32,590 nucleotides of DNA. Origin: Alphaproteobacteria bacterium. GTDB lineage: Bacteria > Pseudomonadota > Alphaproteobacteria > RF32 > CAG-239. Position 1 is the stretch's first letter. Every line of letters starts with the position of its first letter. Positions 7,694 to 15,282 of this stretch are shown piece by piece. The position numbers and the translations under genes are program-made. The stretch lies in contig JAFTII010000007.1 in assembly GCA_017457005.1 (NCBI GenBank), forward strand, positions 1 through 32,590. Reading direction: 5' to 3'. The notes beneath the pieces were generated by a model. The model was not told where the DNA came from. It saw nothing but the letters and a program-made list of their open reading frames with translations, and searched no databases.

Positions 7694-7808
7694 CTAAAAT
7701 CGCAGAAAACAGTTCAGATAGAGTGAAAATAAGAAGGCTGAAAATTTTAGTGTAGACAAACCTACATGAATTTTCAGCCTTTTGCAATTTTCGCTCTAGA
7801 TGAGCTTG
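7694..7808. repeat. Hairpin-bearing repeat element, copy 2 (also probable ppdK terminator)
   Basis: Second copy of the element; its palindrome spans 7721-7796 with the core at 7734-7781. In the outer helix the copy-1 A-T pair (GAGTAAAAAT with ATTTTTGCTC) is a G-C pair here (GAGTGAAAAT with ATTTTCGCTC), so pairing is kept by a change on both arms. The copy ends 12 bases from the ppdK stop and is read by leftward ppdK transcripts; a moderate T-rich stretch follows on that strand, so it can plausibly act as terminator. Confidence 0.85.
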
Positions 7809-7820
7809 TTATATGCGGTT

Positions 7821-10520
7821 TTAGCTTGCTTTACGGCAGCAACAACCACCTTCATTCCCACCAACAGTACGAGATTTGCCGAATTTAACAGCAGCTTGAG
7901 CTGCAGCCAAACGAGCAACCGGTACACGGTATGGAGAGCAAGATACATAGTCTAAACCAACTTGGTGGAAGAATTCAATTGACTTCGGATCACCACCATG
8001 TTCACCGCAAACACCCAAGTGAATATCGGCTCTGGTTTCACGACCTTTACGACAAGCACGAGCAACAAGTTTACCTACACCGTCAACATCAATAGATGCA
8101 AACGGATCAGCAACATAAACGCCTTTTGCTCTGTATTCATCTAAGATAGCACCGGTATCATCACGGCTCATACCCAAAGTTGTTTGAGTAAGATCGTTTG
8201 TACCAAAACCGAAGAATGCAGCTGATTCAGCGATTTCTTCAGCCATCAAGGCAGCTCTCGGCAACTCAATCATTGTACCAACGATGTAGTTAACTGTAGC
8301 ACCTTTCTCTGCGAATACTTGCTTAGCTGTGGTATCAATAACATCTTTAACCAAGTCTAATTCTTTCTTAGAACCTGTCAAAGGAACTTCAATTTCAGGA
8401 GTTACTTTAACACCTTCAGCTTGGCATTCTAAAGCAGCTTCCAAGATAGCGCGAGCTTGCATTTCTGCAATTTCAGGATATGTAACGGCCAAACGACAGC
8501 CACGATGACCCAACATCGGATTTGCTTCATGCAAAGCAGCAGCACGATTCTTAACTTGCTCTAAGCTTACACCCAATTTATTTGCCAACTCTTGCATTTC
8601 TGCTTCAGTATGAGGCAAGAATTCATGCAATGGCGGGTCAAGCAAACGAACAGTAACCGGCAGACCATCCATAATTTTGAACAAATCTTTAAAGTCTTGC
8701 TTTTGGTAAGGCAACAATTTTGCCAAAGCAGCACGACGACCTTCTTCGGTATCAGACAAAATCATAGCACGCATATCGCCGATTCTGTTTGCATCAAAGA
8801 ACATGTGTTCAGTACGAGCCAAACCGATACCTTGAGCGCCGAAATCACGTGCCGTTTGAGCATCTTTTGGAGTTTCGGCATTAGCACGAACTTTCAATAC
8901 TCTGATTTCATCAACCCAGCTCATTAATTTACCGAAGTTACCGGTATTTGTATCAGCTTTAACAGTCGGAATTTCGCCTTCAATAATCTGACCTTTAGCA
9001 CCGTCCAAAGATACCCAATCGCCTTCTTTAATAACAACACCTGCTTTAGTTGTCATAGTTTTATTAGCATAGTTGATTGTAATATCGCTGGAACCGGATA
9101 CGCAAGGAGTACCCATACCGCGAGCTACCACGGCAGCGTGAGAAGTCATACCGCCATGAGCCGTAATCACACCTTGAGAAGCGTGCATACCGCCAATATC
9201 TTCAGGAGAAGTTTCGTTACGGATAAGGATAACTTTTTCGCCTCTGTTAGCCCAAGCTTCAGCATCTTCAGCATTGAATACTGCACGACCTACAGCAGCA
9301 CCGGGAGATGCCGGCAAACCGGTAGCAATAACATTTTTCTTAGCTTTAGGATCCAACATTGGGTGAAGTAATTGGTCTAATTGATCTGCACCAACGCGCA
9401 TAATAGCTTCTTCTTTAGTGAGCATACCTTCTTCAACCATCTCAACAGCCATACGAACAGCTGCAGCGGCAGTTCTTTTACCGTTACGGCATTGCAACAT
9501 CCAAAGTTTTCCATGCTCAATGGTAAATTCCATATCTTGCATATCTTTGTAGTGAGCTTCTAACTTATTACGAACATCTACCAATTCCTGATAGAGGTGC
9601 GGCCATTTTTCTTCCAAAGAAGTACCATCGTTTTTAGAAGCCATCGGTTGCGGAGTACGAATACCAGCCACAACGTCTTCACCTTGAGCATTAATCAAAT
9701 ATTCACCGTAGTAAACATTTTCACCGGTTGCAGGGTCACGAGAGAAGCAAACACCGGTTGCACAATCATCACCGGCATTACCGAATACCATAGTTTGAAC
9801 GTTAACTGCAGTACCCCAATCACCAGGGATATTATTAAGTTTACGATATGTGATAGCACGAGCAGCCATCCAAGAACCGAACACGGCACCGATACCGGCC
9901 CACAATTGCTCCCAAGGATCTTGCGGAACAACTTTGCCCAATTTCACACCGATTTCTTTATATTCTTTAACCAATTCTTTGAGGTCTTCAGCTGTCAAAT
10001 CTGTATCAGATTTGTAGCCTTTAGACTTTTTCATATTTTCTAAAGCTTCTTCATAGAGGTCAATATCTGCACCTAAAACCACATCAGAGAACATTTGCAA
10101 GAAACGACGATAAGAGTCATAAGCAAATCTTTCAGAACCTGAAGCTTTAGCTAAAGCTTGAACAGTTTCATCATTCAAACCCAAGTTCAAAACCGTATCC
10201 ATCATACCCGGCATAGAAACTCTGGCACCTGAACGAACAGAGAAGAGCAACGGGTTATTAGCGTCAGCAAATTTTTTGCCCATAATTTTTTCAACTTCAG
10301 CCACAGCAGCACGAACTTGATCTTTCAAATCAGACGGATAAGTCTTGTTATTATCATAGTAATATGTGCAGACTTCAGTTGTAACAGTAAATCCCGGAGG
10401 CACAGGCATACCGACCACATTCATTTCGGCCAAGTTAGCACCTTTACCACCGAGGAGATTACGCATGCTGGCATCGCCTTCGGCTTTGCCGTTTCCAAAT
10501 GTATAAACCCATTTACTCAT
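7821..10520 (-). CDS. ppdK: Pyruvate, phosphate dikinase
   Basis: 899 aa, full length. It interconverts pyruvate + ATP + phosphate and phosphoenolpyruvate + AMP + pyrophosphate; direction (glycolytic or gluconeogenic) cannot be told from sequence. The N-terminal nucleotide-binding domain begins GKAEGDASMRNLLGGKGANLAEM, the phosphohistidine domain holds GGMTSHAAV with catalytic His461 and the regulatory Thr459, and the C-terminal TIM barrel carries FGTNDLTQTTLG and GVCGEHGGDP with catalytic Cys838. The protein ends in an unusual GGCCCRKAS tail beyond the conserved barrel. The start has AAGGAG 13 bases upstream. It is a single-gene unit between the repeat element and a divergent lipoprotein gene. 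The long opposite-strand reading frames inside it are shadows. Confidence 0.97.
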   Translation of the reverse strand: MSKWVYTFGNGKAEGDASMRNLLGGKGANLAEMNVVGMPVPPGFTVTTEVCTYYYDNNKTYPSDLKDQVRAAVAEVEKIMGKKFADANNPLLFSVRSGARVSMPGMMDTVLNLGLNDETVQALAKASGSERFAYDSYRRFLQMFSDVVLGADIDLYEEALENMKKSKGYKSDTDLTAEDLKELVKEYKEIGVKLGKVVPQDPWEQLWAGIGAVFGSWMAARAITYRKLNNIPGDWGTAVNVQTMVFGNAGDDCATGVCFSRDPATGENVYYGEYLINAQGEDVVAGIRTPQPMASKNDGTSLEEKWPHLYQELVDVRNKLEAHYKDMQDMEFTIEHGKLWMLQCRNGKRTAAAAVRMAVEMVEEGMLTKEEAIMRVGADQLDQLLHPMLDPKAKKNVIATGLPASPGAAVGRAVFNAEDAEAWANRGEKVILIRNETSPEDIGGMHASQGVITAHGGMTSHAAVVARGMGTPCVSGSSDITINYANKTMTTKAGVVIKEGDWVSLDGAKGQIIEGEIPTVKADTNTGNFGKLMSWVDEIRVLKVRANAETPKDAQTARDFGAQGIGLARTEHMFFDANRIGDMRAMILSDTEEGRRAALAKLLPYQKQDFKDLFKIMDGLPVTVRLLDPPLHEFLPHTEAEMQELANKLGVSLEQVKNRAAALHEANPMLGHRGCRLAVTYPEIAEMQARAILEAALECQAEGVKVTPEIEVPLTGSKKELDLVKDVIDTTAKQVFAEKGATVNYIVGTMIELPRAALMAEEIAESAAFFGFGTNDLTQTTLGMSRDDTGAILDEYRAKGVYVADPFASIDVDGVGKLVARACRKGRETRADIHLGVCGEHGGDPKSIEFFHQVGLDYVSCSPYRVPVARLAAAQAAVKFGKSRTVGGNEGGCCCRKAS

Positions 10521-10572
10521 GGTTTAAGTTTCTCCTTTAAGTTAACATTAAATCAGGCAGGAAGCCCCACCC

Positions 10573-10619
10573 GACGAAAAATTTATTCGTCAATACGTTA
10601 TACTATTGATTCCGATTCT
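10573..10619 (-). promoter_or_regulatory. Candidate ppdK promoter with two GANTC sites and a 5-prime hairpin
   Basis: Reading leftward, the minus strand has two CcrM-type GANTC sites (10608-10612 and 10614-10618), then TATAAC as candidate -10 (10597-10602), then GACGAA/TTCGTC forming a 6-bp hairpin (10573-10591) at the likely transcript start. No clear -35 hexamer is visible. The leader continues with a GC-richer segment (GGGTGGGGCTTCC) before the ribosome binding site. Confidence 0.35.
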
Positions 10620-10733
10620 ACAAGCAAAAAGTATTGTATGCATAAAGCTATCAACAATCTTGTCAAAATCAGATTTAACATTTATACTTACCTCAACACA
10701 ATATTTTTATGAAATTATAACCCCCTTATACTT

Positions 10734-11348
10734 ATGAAAAAGATTATTATTTTTATTATGGCAGTCAGTTTGATAGCCTGCAACGCAGAAAACTTGCTTT
10801 TTGCCCCTGTCATCAAATCCGGACAACAACCGCTTACCTATCAGTTGGAACAAATGCACTTTGTGATTCTGACTCAAATAGAACACTTAATTTGCATAGA
10901 TACCGACAGTTCTTCAGAAATCGGCGATTATAAATTTCTTGATGTCCACCTTGCTTGGCTAAAATTTTCCAACGACAGTACCAGTAACTACTATCCGTAC
11001 GAAATCACGCATAGTGTTGCTTATACTACCGATCTGAAAGACGTATCAGCGGAAGATTTACTTACCCGAGCATTTGTTTATGACAACGGCTTTAGGATTG
11101 ATTCTTCTAACTTAGTAGAGGTCAATTCGCAAATTGAAAGCTTTGATTCCGTCAGTATTCCTGCTAACGGTACTGAAATTGAGTTTACCGCTCCTGAACT
11201 AAAGTGCTGTGAACTCGTACCCTTAAATCTGAAATTTACCAAACATAATTATCCTTACCTTAACGGAATTATGACTTTGGCATTCAAAGATCTTAACGGC
11301 AATTTATCTGAAACGATGGAATTTCCTGTTACATTTCATCTGATTTGA
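10734..11348 (+). CDS. Orphan lipoprotein
   Basis: 204 aa. MKKIIIFIMAVSLIAC is a short lipoprotein signal with the lipidated cysteine at residue 16. The mature part is predicted beta-rich and acidic, with a C-terminal region (SVSIPANGTEIEFTAPEL ... TLAFKDLNG ... FPVTFHLI) that reads like an immunoglobulin-like or other beta-sandwich domain; this is an impression, not a family match. I do not recognise it and give no function. It is monocistronic: divergent from ppdK on the left and closed by a hairpin terminator directly after the stop. Confidence 0.75.
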   Translation: MKKIIIFIMAVSLIACNAENLLFAPVIKSGQQPLTYQLEQMHFVILTQIEHLICIDTDSSSEIGDYKFLDVHLAWLKFSNDSTSNYYPYEITHSVAYTTDLKDVSAEDLLTRAFVYDNGFRIDSSNLVEVNSQIESFDSVSIPANGTEIEFTAPELKCCELVPLNLKFTKHNYPYLNGIMTLAFKDLNGNLSETMEFPVTFHLI

Positions 11349-11352
11349 CAAC

Positions 11353-11379
11353 ACCCCTTGCAACACAACTGCAAGGGGT
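11353..11379 (+). terminator. Intrinsic terminator of the orphan lipoprotein gene
   Basis: A 10-bp stem ACCCCTTGCA/TGCAAGGGGT with a 7-base loop is followed by ATTTTT. It begins four bases after the stop codon. Confidence 0.88.
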
Positions 11380-11994
11380 ATTTTTCCGAGTCGTAAACTG
11401 CCATCATATTTTTCACTGGACAAAAACGATTCGCATAAAGATTCTCAAAACAAACGCCTAGATTCATCCGACTCCTTTTATTTGTTTTATTTTGGCTATT
11501 TTCGCAACCGCAAAAAGTCGTAAAAGCACTAAAAAACAAACGCTAAACACGTTTTTTGTTGCCAAAAAACTCAAATATGCTATAATCAAAAATGCCATAT
11601 TATACTTTAGATAAGATTATCACTATAATTATAAATTTAACTTTTTCATAAAATATGTTCTAGCGTGAACATGTCTGTGAAAATAGATGATTAATTTTAT
11701 TGAAGATAACGGCCGCTTTTAATTAGCGTATTAAAAGAAAAATTGTAGTAAAATTATAAATTCCCAAAGAACATTAAAGATCAACATATTTACTCATTGT
11801 TTCATAGAAAATTTCTAGCAATTTCTTATGCCAAAAGATAGGGACAAGCAAGGCTTGTGGTGAGGACCATTTCCCGATGATTGCATTAATTTTTTGCGTT
11901 CAGTGACTAAATGATTTTTATTGTTTTGCGGGGCGTAAAGGGAGAAGGCGTCTTGATACTACCAAGATTCCCATGTACCCAAACCCAAAAATTT
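11380..11994. other. Long non-coding, AT-rich gap before the surface module
   Basis: About 615 bases with no convincing gene. Visible items: an inverted repeat ATGTTC-TAGCGT-GAACAT at 11655-11672 that could be an operator; a short ACAAGC-AAG-GCTTGT hairpin near 11847-11861; and TCTTG/CAAGA in the leader near 11951-11968. A minus-strand frame at 11336-11539 starts inside this gap but overlaps the preceding gene and terminator and looks spurious. The gap is a candidate left boundary of acquired DNA, but I find no attachment site or target-site duplication. Confidence 0.5.
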
Positions 11995-14376
11995 ATGAGA
12001 AAGCTTTTATCCTTCCTCATGGCATTTTGCTTTCTCGCACCGATTTTCTTCGGAAGTTGCGAGAAAATGATGGAAGACTTCAACACCGGCGATGCTAGTA
12101 TTGAAGTTACCAGAATGTACAAGATGGTCCCTGTGATAGATACACTCTATCAGAAGGAGACCATAATCAAGGTTGACACCTTGGTGGTTGAAAAAGAGGG
12201 AAAGACCGACACACTTATCATTCGGGATACCATTAAGGTACCTGAGTACGTACCGGTTATTAAGATAGACACAGTCTATGTTCGTGATACCATCACGAAT
12301 ACAATCATAGACACCGTCTATAAAGAGAAGATTGTTTACGACACTGTATATGTTGAAAAAACCAAAATAGATACAGTATTTGTAAACAAGACTGACACCC
12401 TCTACGTAGATGTAGAGGTTGAGATAGAAAAACCGGTGTACATACGCGATACCGTAAAAATAGAAGTCATCATCAGGGATACTACTTATATCTTACCTGA
12501 CGGTGCTTACTATGGTAAACCGTATGTAGGAGGAAAGGAAACGGCATACCTGCCGGAATTTATTTTTGTTGACGGAGTGCATGTTGAAACCAACCTCATT
12601 CCTGCAAAATTTAAGTTCCAGCTTACCGCCGGAAACCCTATCCTCGTAGGTGCTACACCAGCTCTCACCAACAATGAGGCTACTGTCAATAATAATACAT
12701 TCTCGTATCTGTATTATGCAGGTAATAATGTATTTGACAGTTGGACGGTTGAGTTCAATCGTGAAGTAACATTTGTTACTTCTGATGGTAGAAGCATAAA
12801 CCACACCCTCACCGAGAACTGGGAGCCAATGTCTCTCGCTTATTATCGTTCAAGCGATCTGACTTGGGATCACCTCTCAGCAGCAACTATCAACAACATT
12901 ATTCAGGATACAGATGTTCAGCAGCTTTATATGATGCCGGAATCTCCTGAATATACATTTGCTCATGAACACAAGACCAGCAAGGTTCTCACTGCCGAAA
13001 TGCAGATTAGAGATACCCATAATGGCATCGTGTTGGAGAATGGCAAAGCAGTTGAGAGAGCCGCCTACGATGCATTGCATCAGGTATCTCACTCGCAGTC
13101 AAATGCGATTGAGTATAACAGCATCAGCTCCGTTGAAAATAGAGTGTTTACTCTTGATAATGGAGTTGCCAGAATTGCCAACGCAACCGTAGTAGAGGAC
13201 GTCAAACTCATTGAGTGTGATAATCTCTATATGGAAATAACTGATACTTGGTATTGCCATCCGGCATTCCCAACCTCAGGAGCAGAAGCAGTTCTTGGTT
13301 GCTGTCATCCTGAAGCAATCAGCATCAGAACCGGAAAGTATAATGGAGAAAACCTCCCTGCAACCCTTATCGTTAAGGGCGAACAGGAAAAGGAATTCCC
13401 GATTGTACTTACCACTGAACCAAAACCGGTTATTCAGCCTGATCCGGTAAGAACTGTATCTTACAGCTCAGCTGTACCAACCAGCGCAACAAAGGCTAAG
13501 GTTGAGAAGTCTGTTTATTTGGATGATAAATTGGATTCAAAATCTGACATCTTGGTTGACTGGTATGCAGAGCTTGAGTGTGGTAATATGGAGACTATCT
13601 CCAATATGAACACTCTCAGCTATGGAGCATCAGTGAATGCTAGAAATGGAGACAACACAATTGCAATGAACCTTATTTCGTTCAATGCAAAAGTGACTAC
13701 TCCTGCTACAGTATCTTTCATTGATGAAGGTGCTACACAGACTGTAAAGGTAGAATACAATTCCCTCACTATTGAAAGCAATGGAAACATCTCCAGAGTA
13801 GACAATAGTAATGCTGATTTCAACATCATCGATAATACAACTTATTTCAAGCTCGTATGCAACGGTTTCACCGCTGATACTGATGATAAGAAAATTCAGC
13901 AGAAGAAGGAAAAGCCTCAGGCTTCCCTCATAGAAGGCTACACCGTCATCGGAGCTTACATAACAACTTGCTACCACAAAGGCAGCAATGATGACCTCGT
14001 AAGTGACGGTAACCATTTGGCCATCGTTGCACGTAAGAATAATGATGCTTCAAAGTACATTATCCGCCGTGCAAATGCCACAACAGGAGAGAAGATTGAA
14101 GATTACAACGTTAACAACGTTGATGAATCAAAGATTTTCTCTTTCCGCACTGTGGAAGGAAAGCTTAAACCAGCGTATCTGGATGTCATCAGAGTTGATA
14201 ACAAAGCTGCTTCTTGGGCTTACCAGGACATCAGCTCATTCAACCCGAATGACACCAATACTTTCTTCGCCGTTTCTAAGTGGTATGTAATCAACTACAG
14301 ACTTGCAGATCCACTTATTGAGGTTGGTAAAGTTGAGAATGGTTATGTAACTATCAACGGCTTAAGATTTAAATAA
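11995..14376 (+). CDS. Large lipoprotein with DTVY-repeat stalk, Bacteroidetes-like
   Basis: 793 aa from the ATG at 11995, chosen because it opens directly into a lipoprotein signal (MRKLLSFLMAFCFLAPIFFGSC, lipidated Cys22); a longer frame from 11911 would bury the signal. Residues about 48-164 hold a low-complexity stalk with 12 copies of DT followed by hydrophobic-Tyr/Val residues (IDTVYV, KTDTLYV, YIRDTV), alternating with charged residues, probably an extended beta or fibrous spacer. Behind it come about 600 residues of predicted beta-rich domains with no motif I recognise. Such DTVYV stalks are familiar in Bacteroidetes envelope proteins. Local GC is higher than in neighbours (positions 13021-13080 are 50 percent, against 30 percent for 16501-16560). 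It is followed by a predicted beta-barrel gene in the same direction, so a surface complex is plausible. Confidence 0.8.
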   Translation: MRKLLSFLMAFCFLAPIFFGSCEKMMEDFNTGDASIEVTRMYKMVPVIDTLYQKETIIKVDTLVVEKEGKTDTLIIRDTIKVPEYVPVIKIDTVYVRDTITNTIIDTVYKEKIVYDTVYVEKTKIDTVFVNKTDTLYVDVEVEIEKPVYIRDTVKIEVIIRDTTYILPDGAYYGKPYVGGKETAYLPEFIFVDGVHVETNLIPAKFKFQLTAGNPILVGATPALTNNEATVNNNTFSYLYYAGNNVFDSWTVEFNREVTFVTSDGRSINHTLTENWEPMSLAYYRSSDLTWDHLSAATINNIIQDTDVQQLYMMPESPEYTFAHEHKTSKVLTAEMQIRDTHNGIVLENGKAVERAAYDALHQVSHSQSNAIEYNSISSVENRVFTLDNGVARIANATVVEDVKLIECDNLYMEITDTWYCHPAFPTSGAEAVLGCCHPEAISIRTGKYNGENLPATLIVKGEQEKEFPIVLTTEPKPVIQPDPVRTVSYSSAVPTSATKAKVEKSVYLDDKLDSKSDILVDWYAELECGNMETISNMNTLSYGASVNARNGDNTIAMNLISFNAKVTTPATVSFIDEGATQTVKVEYNSLTIESNGNISRVDNSNADFNIIDNTTYFKLVCNGFTADTDDKKIQQKKEKPQASLIEGYTVIGAYITTCYHKGSNDDLVSDGNHLAIVARKNNDASKYIIRRANATTGEKIEDYNVNNVDESKIFSFRTVEGKLKPAYLDVIRVDNKAASWAYQDISSFNPNDTNTFFAVSKWYVINYRLADPLIEVGKVENGYVTINGLRFK

Positions 14377-14391
14377 TAAAATTAATCAATC

Positions 14392-14420
14392 CCCTCCCAA
14401 TGCTTTTTGCAACGGGAGGG
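14392..14420 (+). terminator. Hairpin after the large lipoprotein gene (weak or attenuating)
   Basis: CCCTCCC (14392-14398) pairs with GGGAGGG (14414-14420) around a 15-base loop, but no T-run follows, so it may stabilise or partly terminate the transcript between the two surface genes rather than end it. A second small hairpin, CACAG/CTGTG, lies at 14431-14446 in the leader of the next gene. Confidence 0.4.
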
Positions 14421-14477
14421 AATAAATAACCACAGACCTGCCTGTGTGGGACCGCAAGGTTAATGGGGCAGAAATAC

Positions 14478-15179
14478 ATGAAAAAGATTATAATCTCAAT
14501 AATCATGTGCCTTGCCACAATCAGCGCAATGGCACAGGAAAGAAAAGTAGATGGCAAAGGCGTCATCTACAACGGAAACCACAACTTCCTCCTGAGCTTA
14601 TATGGTGGAGCAAACTATTTCGGAGATTTCGGAGAAATAACCAGAAAAAATCTTCTCCCTACCGGAGGAGCTGAAATAGTTTATAACTATTATGGTCTCC
14701 GCCTGAGCCTCGGAGGTTCTTGGGGAAATAAACACTCCAGTATGGCGCAAGCCGGTATATACTGGAATTTTACCGGAAATCCAAATTTTAAGCATAGAGC
14801 TTATATTGGAGTAACCGGAGGGGTTATGCAGTATTCCTCTCTAGTTAACGTGGAACTGCTTCTCAACGGAACCAGTACCCACCTTAGCGTAGATGAGGTA
14901 AGCAGAATCAAGCTGACACTACCTCCAAATTCTATTGCCCCTATAGTTGGGTGCCGTCTAGGTGTTGATTGGCGATTAGGTGGACAGATTTATCTTACAA
15001 CCGCCCTAGAGGGAACTCGCAACTTTATAAATAAGCGAGTTAACTTCAACACCATAAAAGGTGAAATCCCTCTGGAAGACGGAAAAATGGACATCACATT
15101 CCAGGATAGTGATGCTCCTATCCCCGTCAACCACTGGGGGGCTAGACTTTTAATCGGATTATCCATCCGGTTAAAATAA
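14478..15179 (+). CDS. Predicted outer-membrane beta-barrel protein, Bacteroidetes-like
   Basis: 233 aa. The signal peptide MKKIIISIIMCLATISAMA with cleavage before QE is of a style very common in Bacteroidetes. The mature part alternates glycine/aromatic-rich strands (FLLSLYGGANYFGDFG, AEIVYNYYGLRLSLGGSWG, AGIYWNFTG, AYIGVTGGVMQYSS, CRLGVDWRLGGQIYLTTALEG, GARLLIGLSIRLK), consistent with an 8- to 10-strand barrel of the general OmpA/PorT-like type. The ATG at 14478 is preferred over one five codons earlier because it starts the signal peptide; no clear Shine-Dalgarno site precedes it. It lies 101 bases after the large lipoprotein gene and ends at a strong terminator, forming a two-gene module. 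Specific function unknown. Confidence 0.75.
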   Translation: MKKIIISIIMCLATISAMAQERKVDGKGVIYNGNHNFLLSLYGGANYFGDFGEITRKNLLPTGGAEIVYNYYGLRLSLGGSWGNKHSSMAQAGIYWNFTGNPNFKHRAYIGVTGGVMQYSSLVNVELLLNGTSTHLSVDEVSRIKLTLPPNSIAPIVGCRLGVDWRLGGQIYLTTALEGTRNFINKRVNFNTIKGEIPLEDGKMDITFQDSDAPIPVNHWGARLLIGLSIRLK

Positions 15180-15190
15180 TTATTAAACCG

Positions 15191-15229
15191 CAACCGCTGC
15201 TTCTTAACAGAAACAGCGGTTGTTTTTTT
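15191..15229 (+). terminator. Intrinsic terminator closing the surface module
   Basis: A 9-bp stem CAACCGCTG/CAGCGGTTG with a 14-base loop is followed by seven T residues. It lies 11 bases after the barrel gene stop and faces the convergent PerM-type gene. Confidence 0.92.
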
Positions 15230-15282
15230 CATCTTTACCCCTAACTGTCATTGCCCGAGTTATTCAGACAATCTTGTCTCAC

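Noticed and set aside
7506..7787. 93-residue minus-strand frame containing a duplicated peptide (AENSCRFVYTKIFSL...)
   Set aside because: The duplication is just the translation of the two hairpin elements; base changes between copies preserve pairing rather than codons, and no ribosome binding site is evident.
8592..10043. Several plus-strand frames of 60-148 residues opposite ppdK
   Set aside because: They are antisense shadows of the strongly conserved ppdK reading frame, with unnatural His/Ser/Thr-rich composition.
11336..11539. 67-residue minus-strand frame with a Cys-rich end
   Set aside because: It overlaps the end of the orphan lipoprotein gene and reads through its terminator; low complexity, with no start signal or recognisable domain.
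13630..14016. 128-residue minus-strand frame inside the large lipoprotein gene
   Set aside because: Antisense to a continuous long reading frame, with no ribosome binding site and a composition typical of shadow frames.
11336..15240. Possible transposon carrying the surface module
   Set aside because: No transposase or integrase gene, terminal inverted repeats or target-site duplication could be found at either side; only compositional and stylistic signs of transfer remain.
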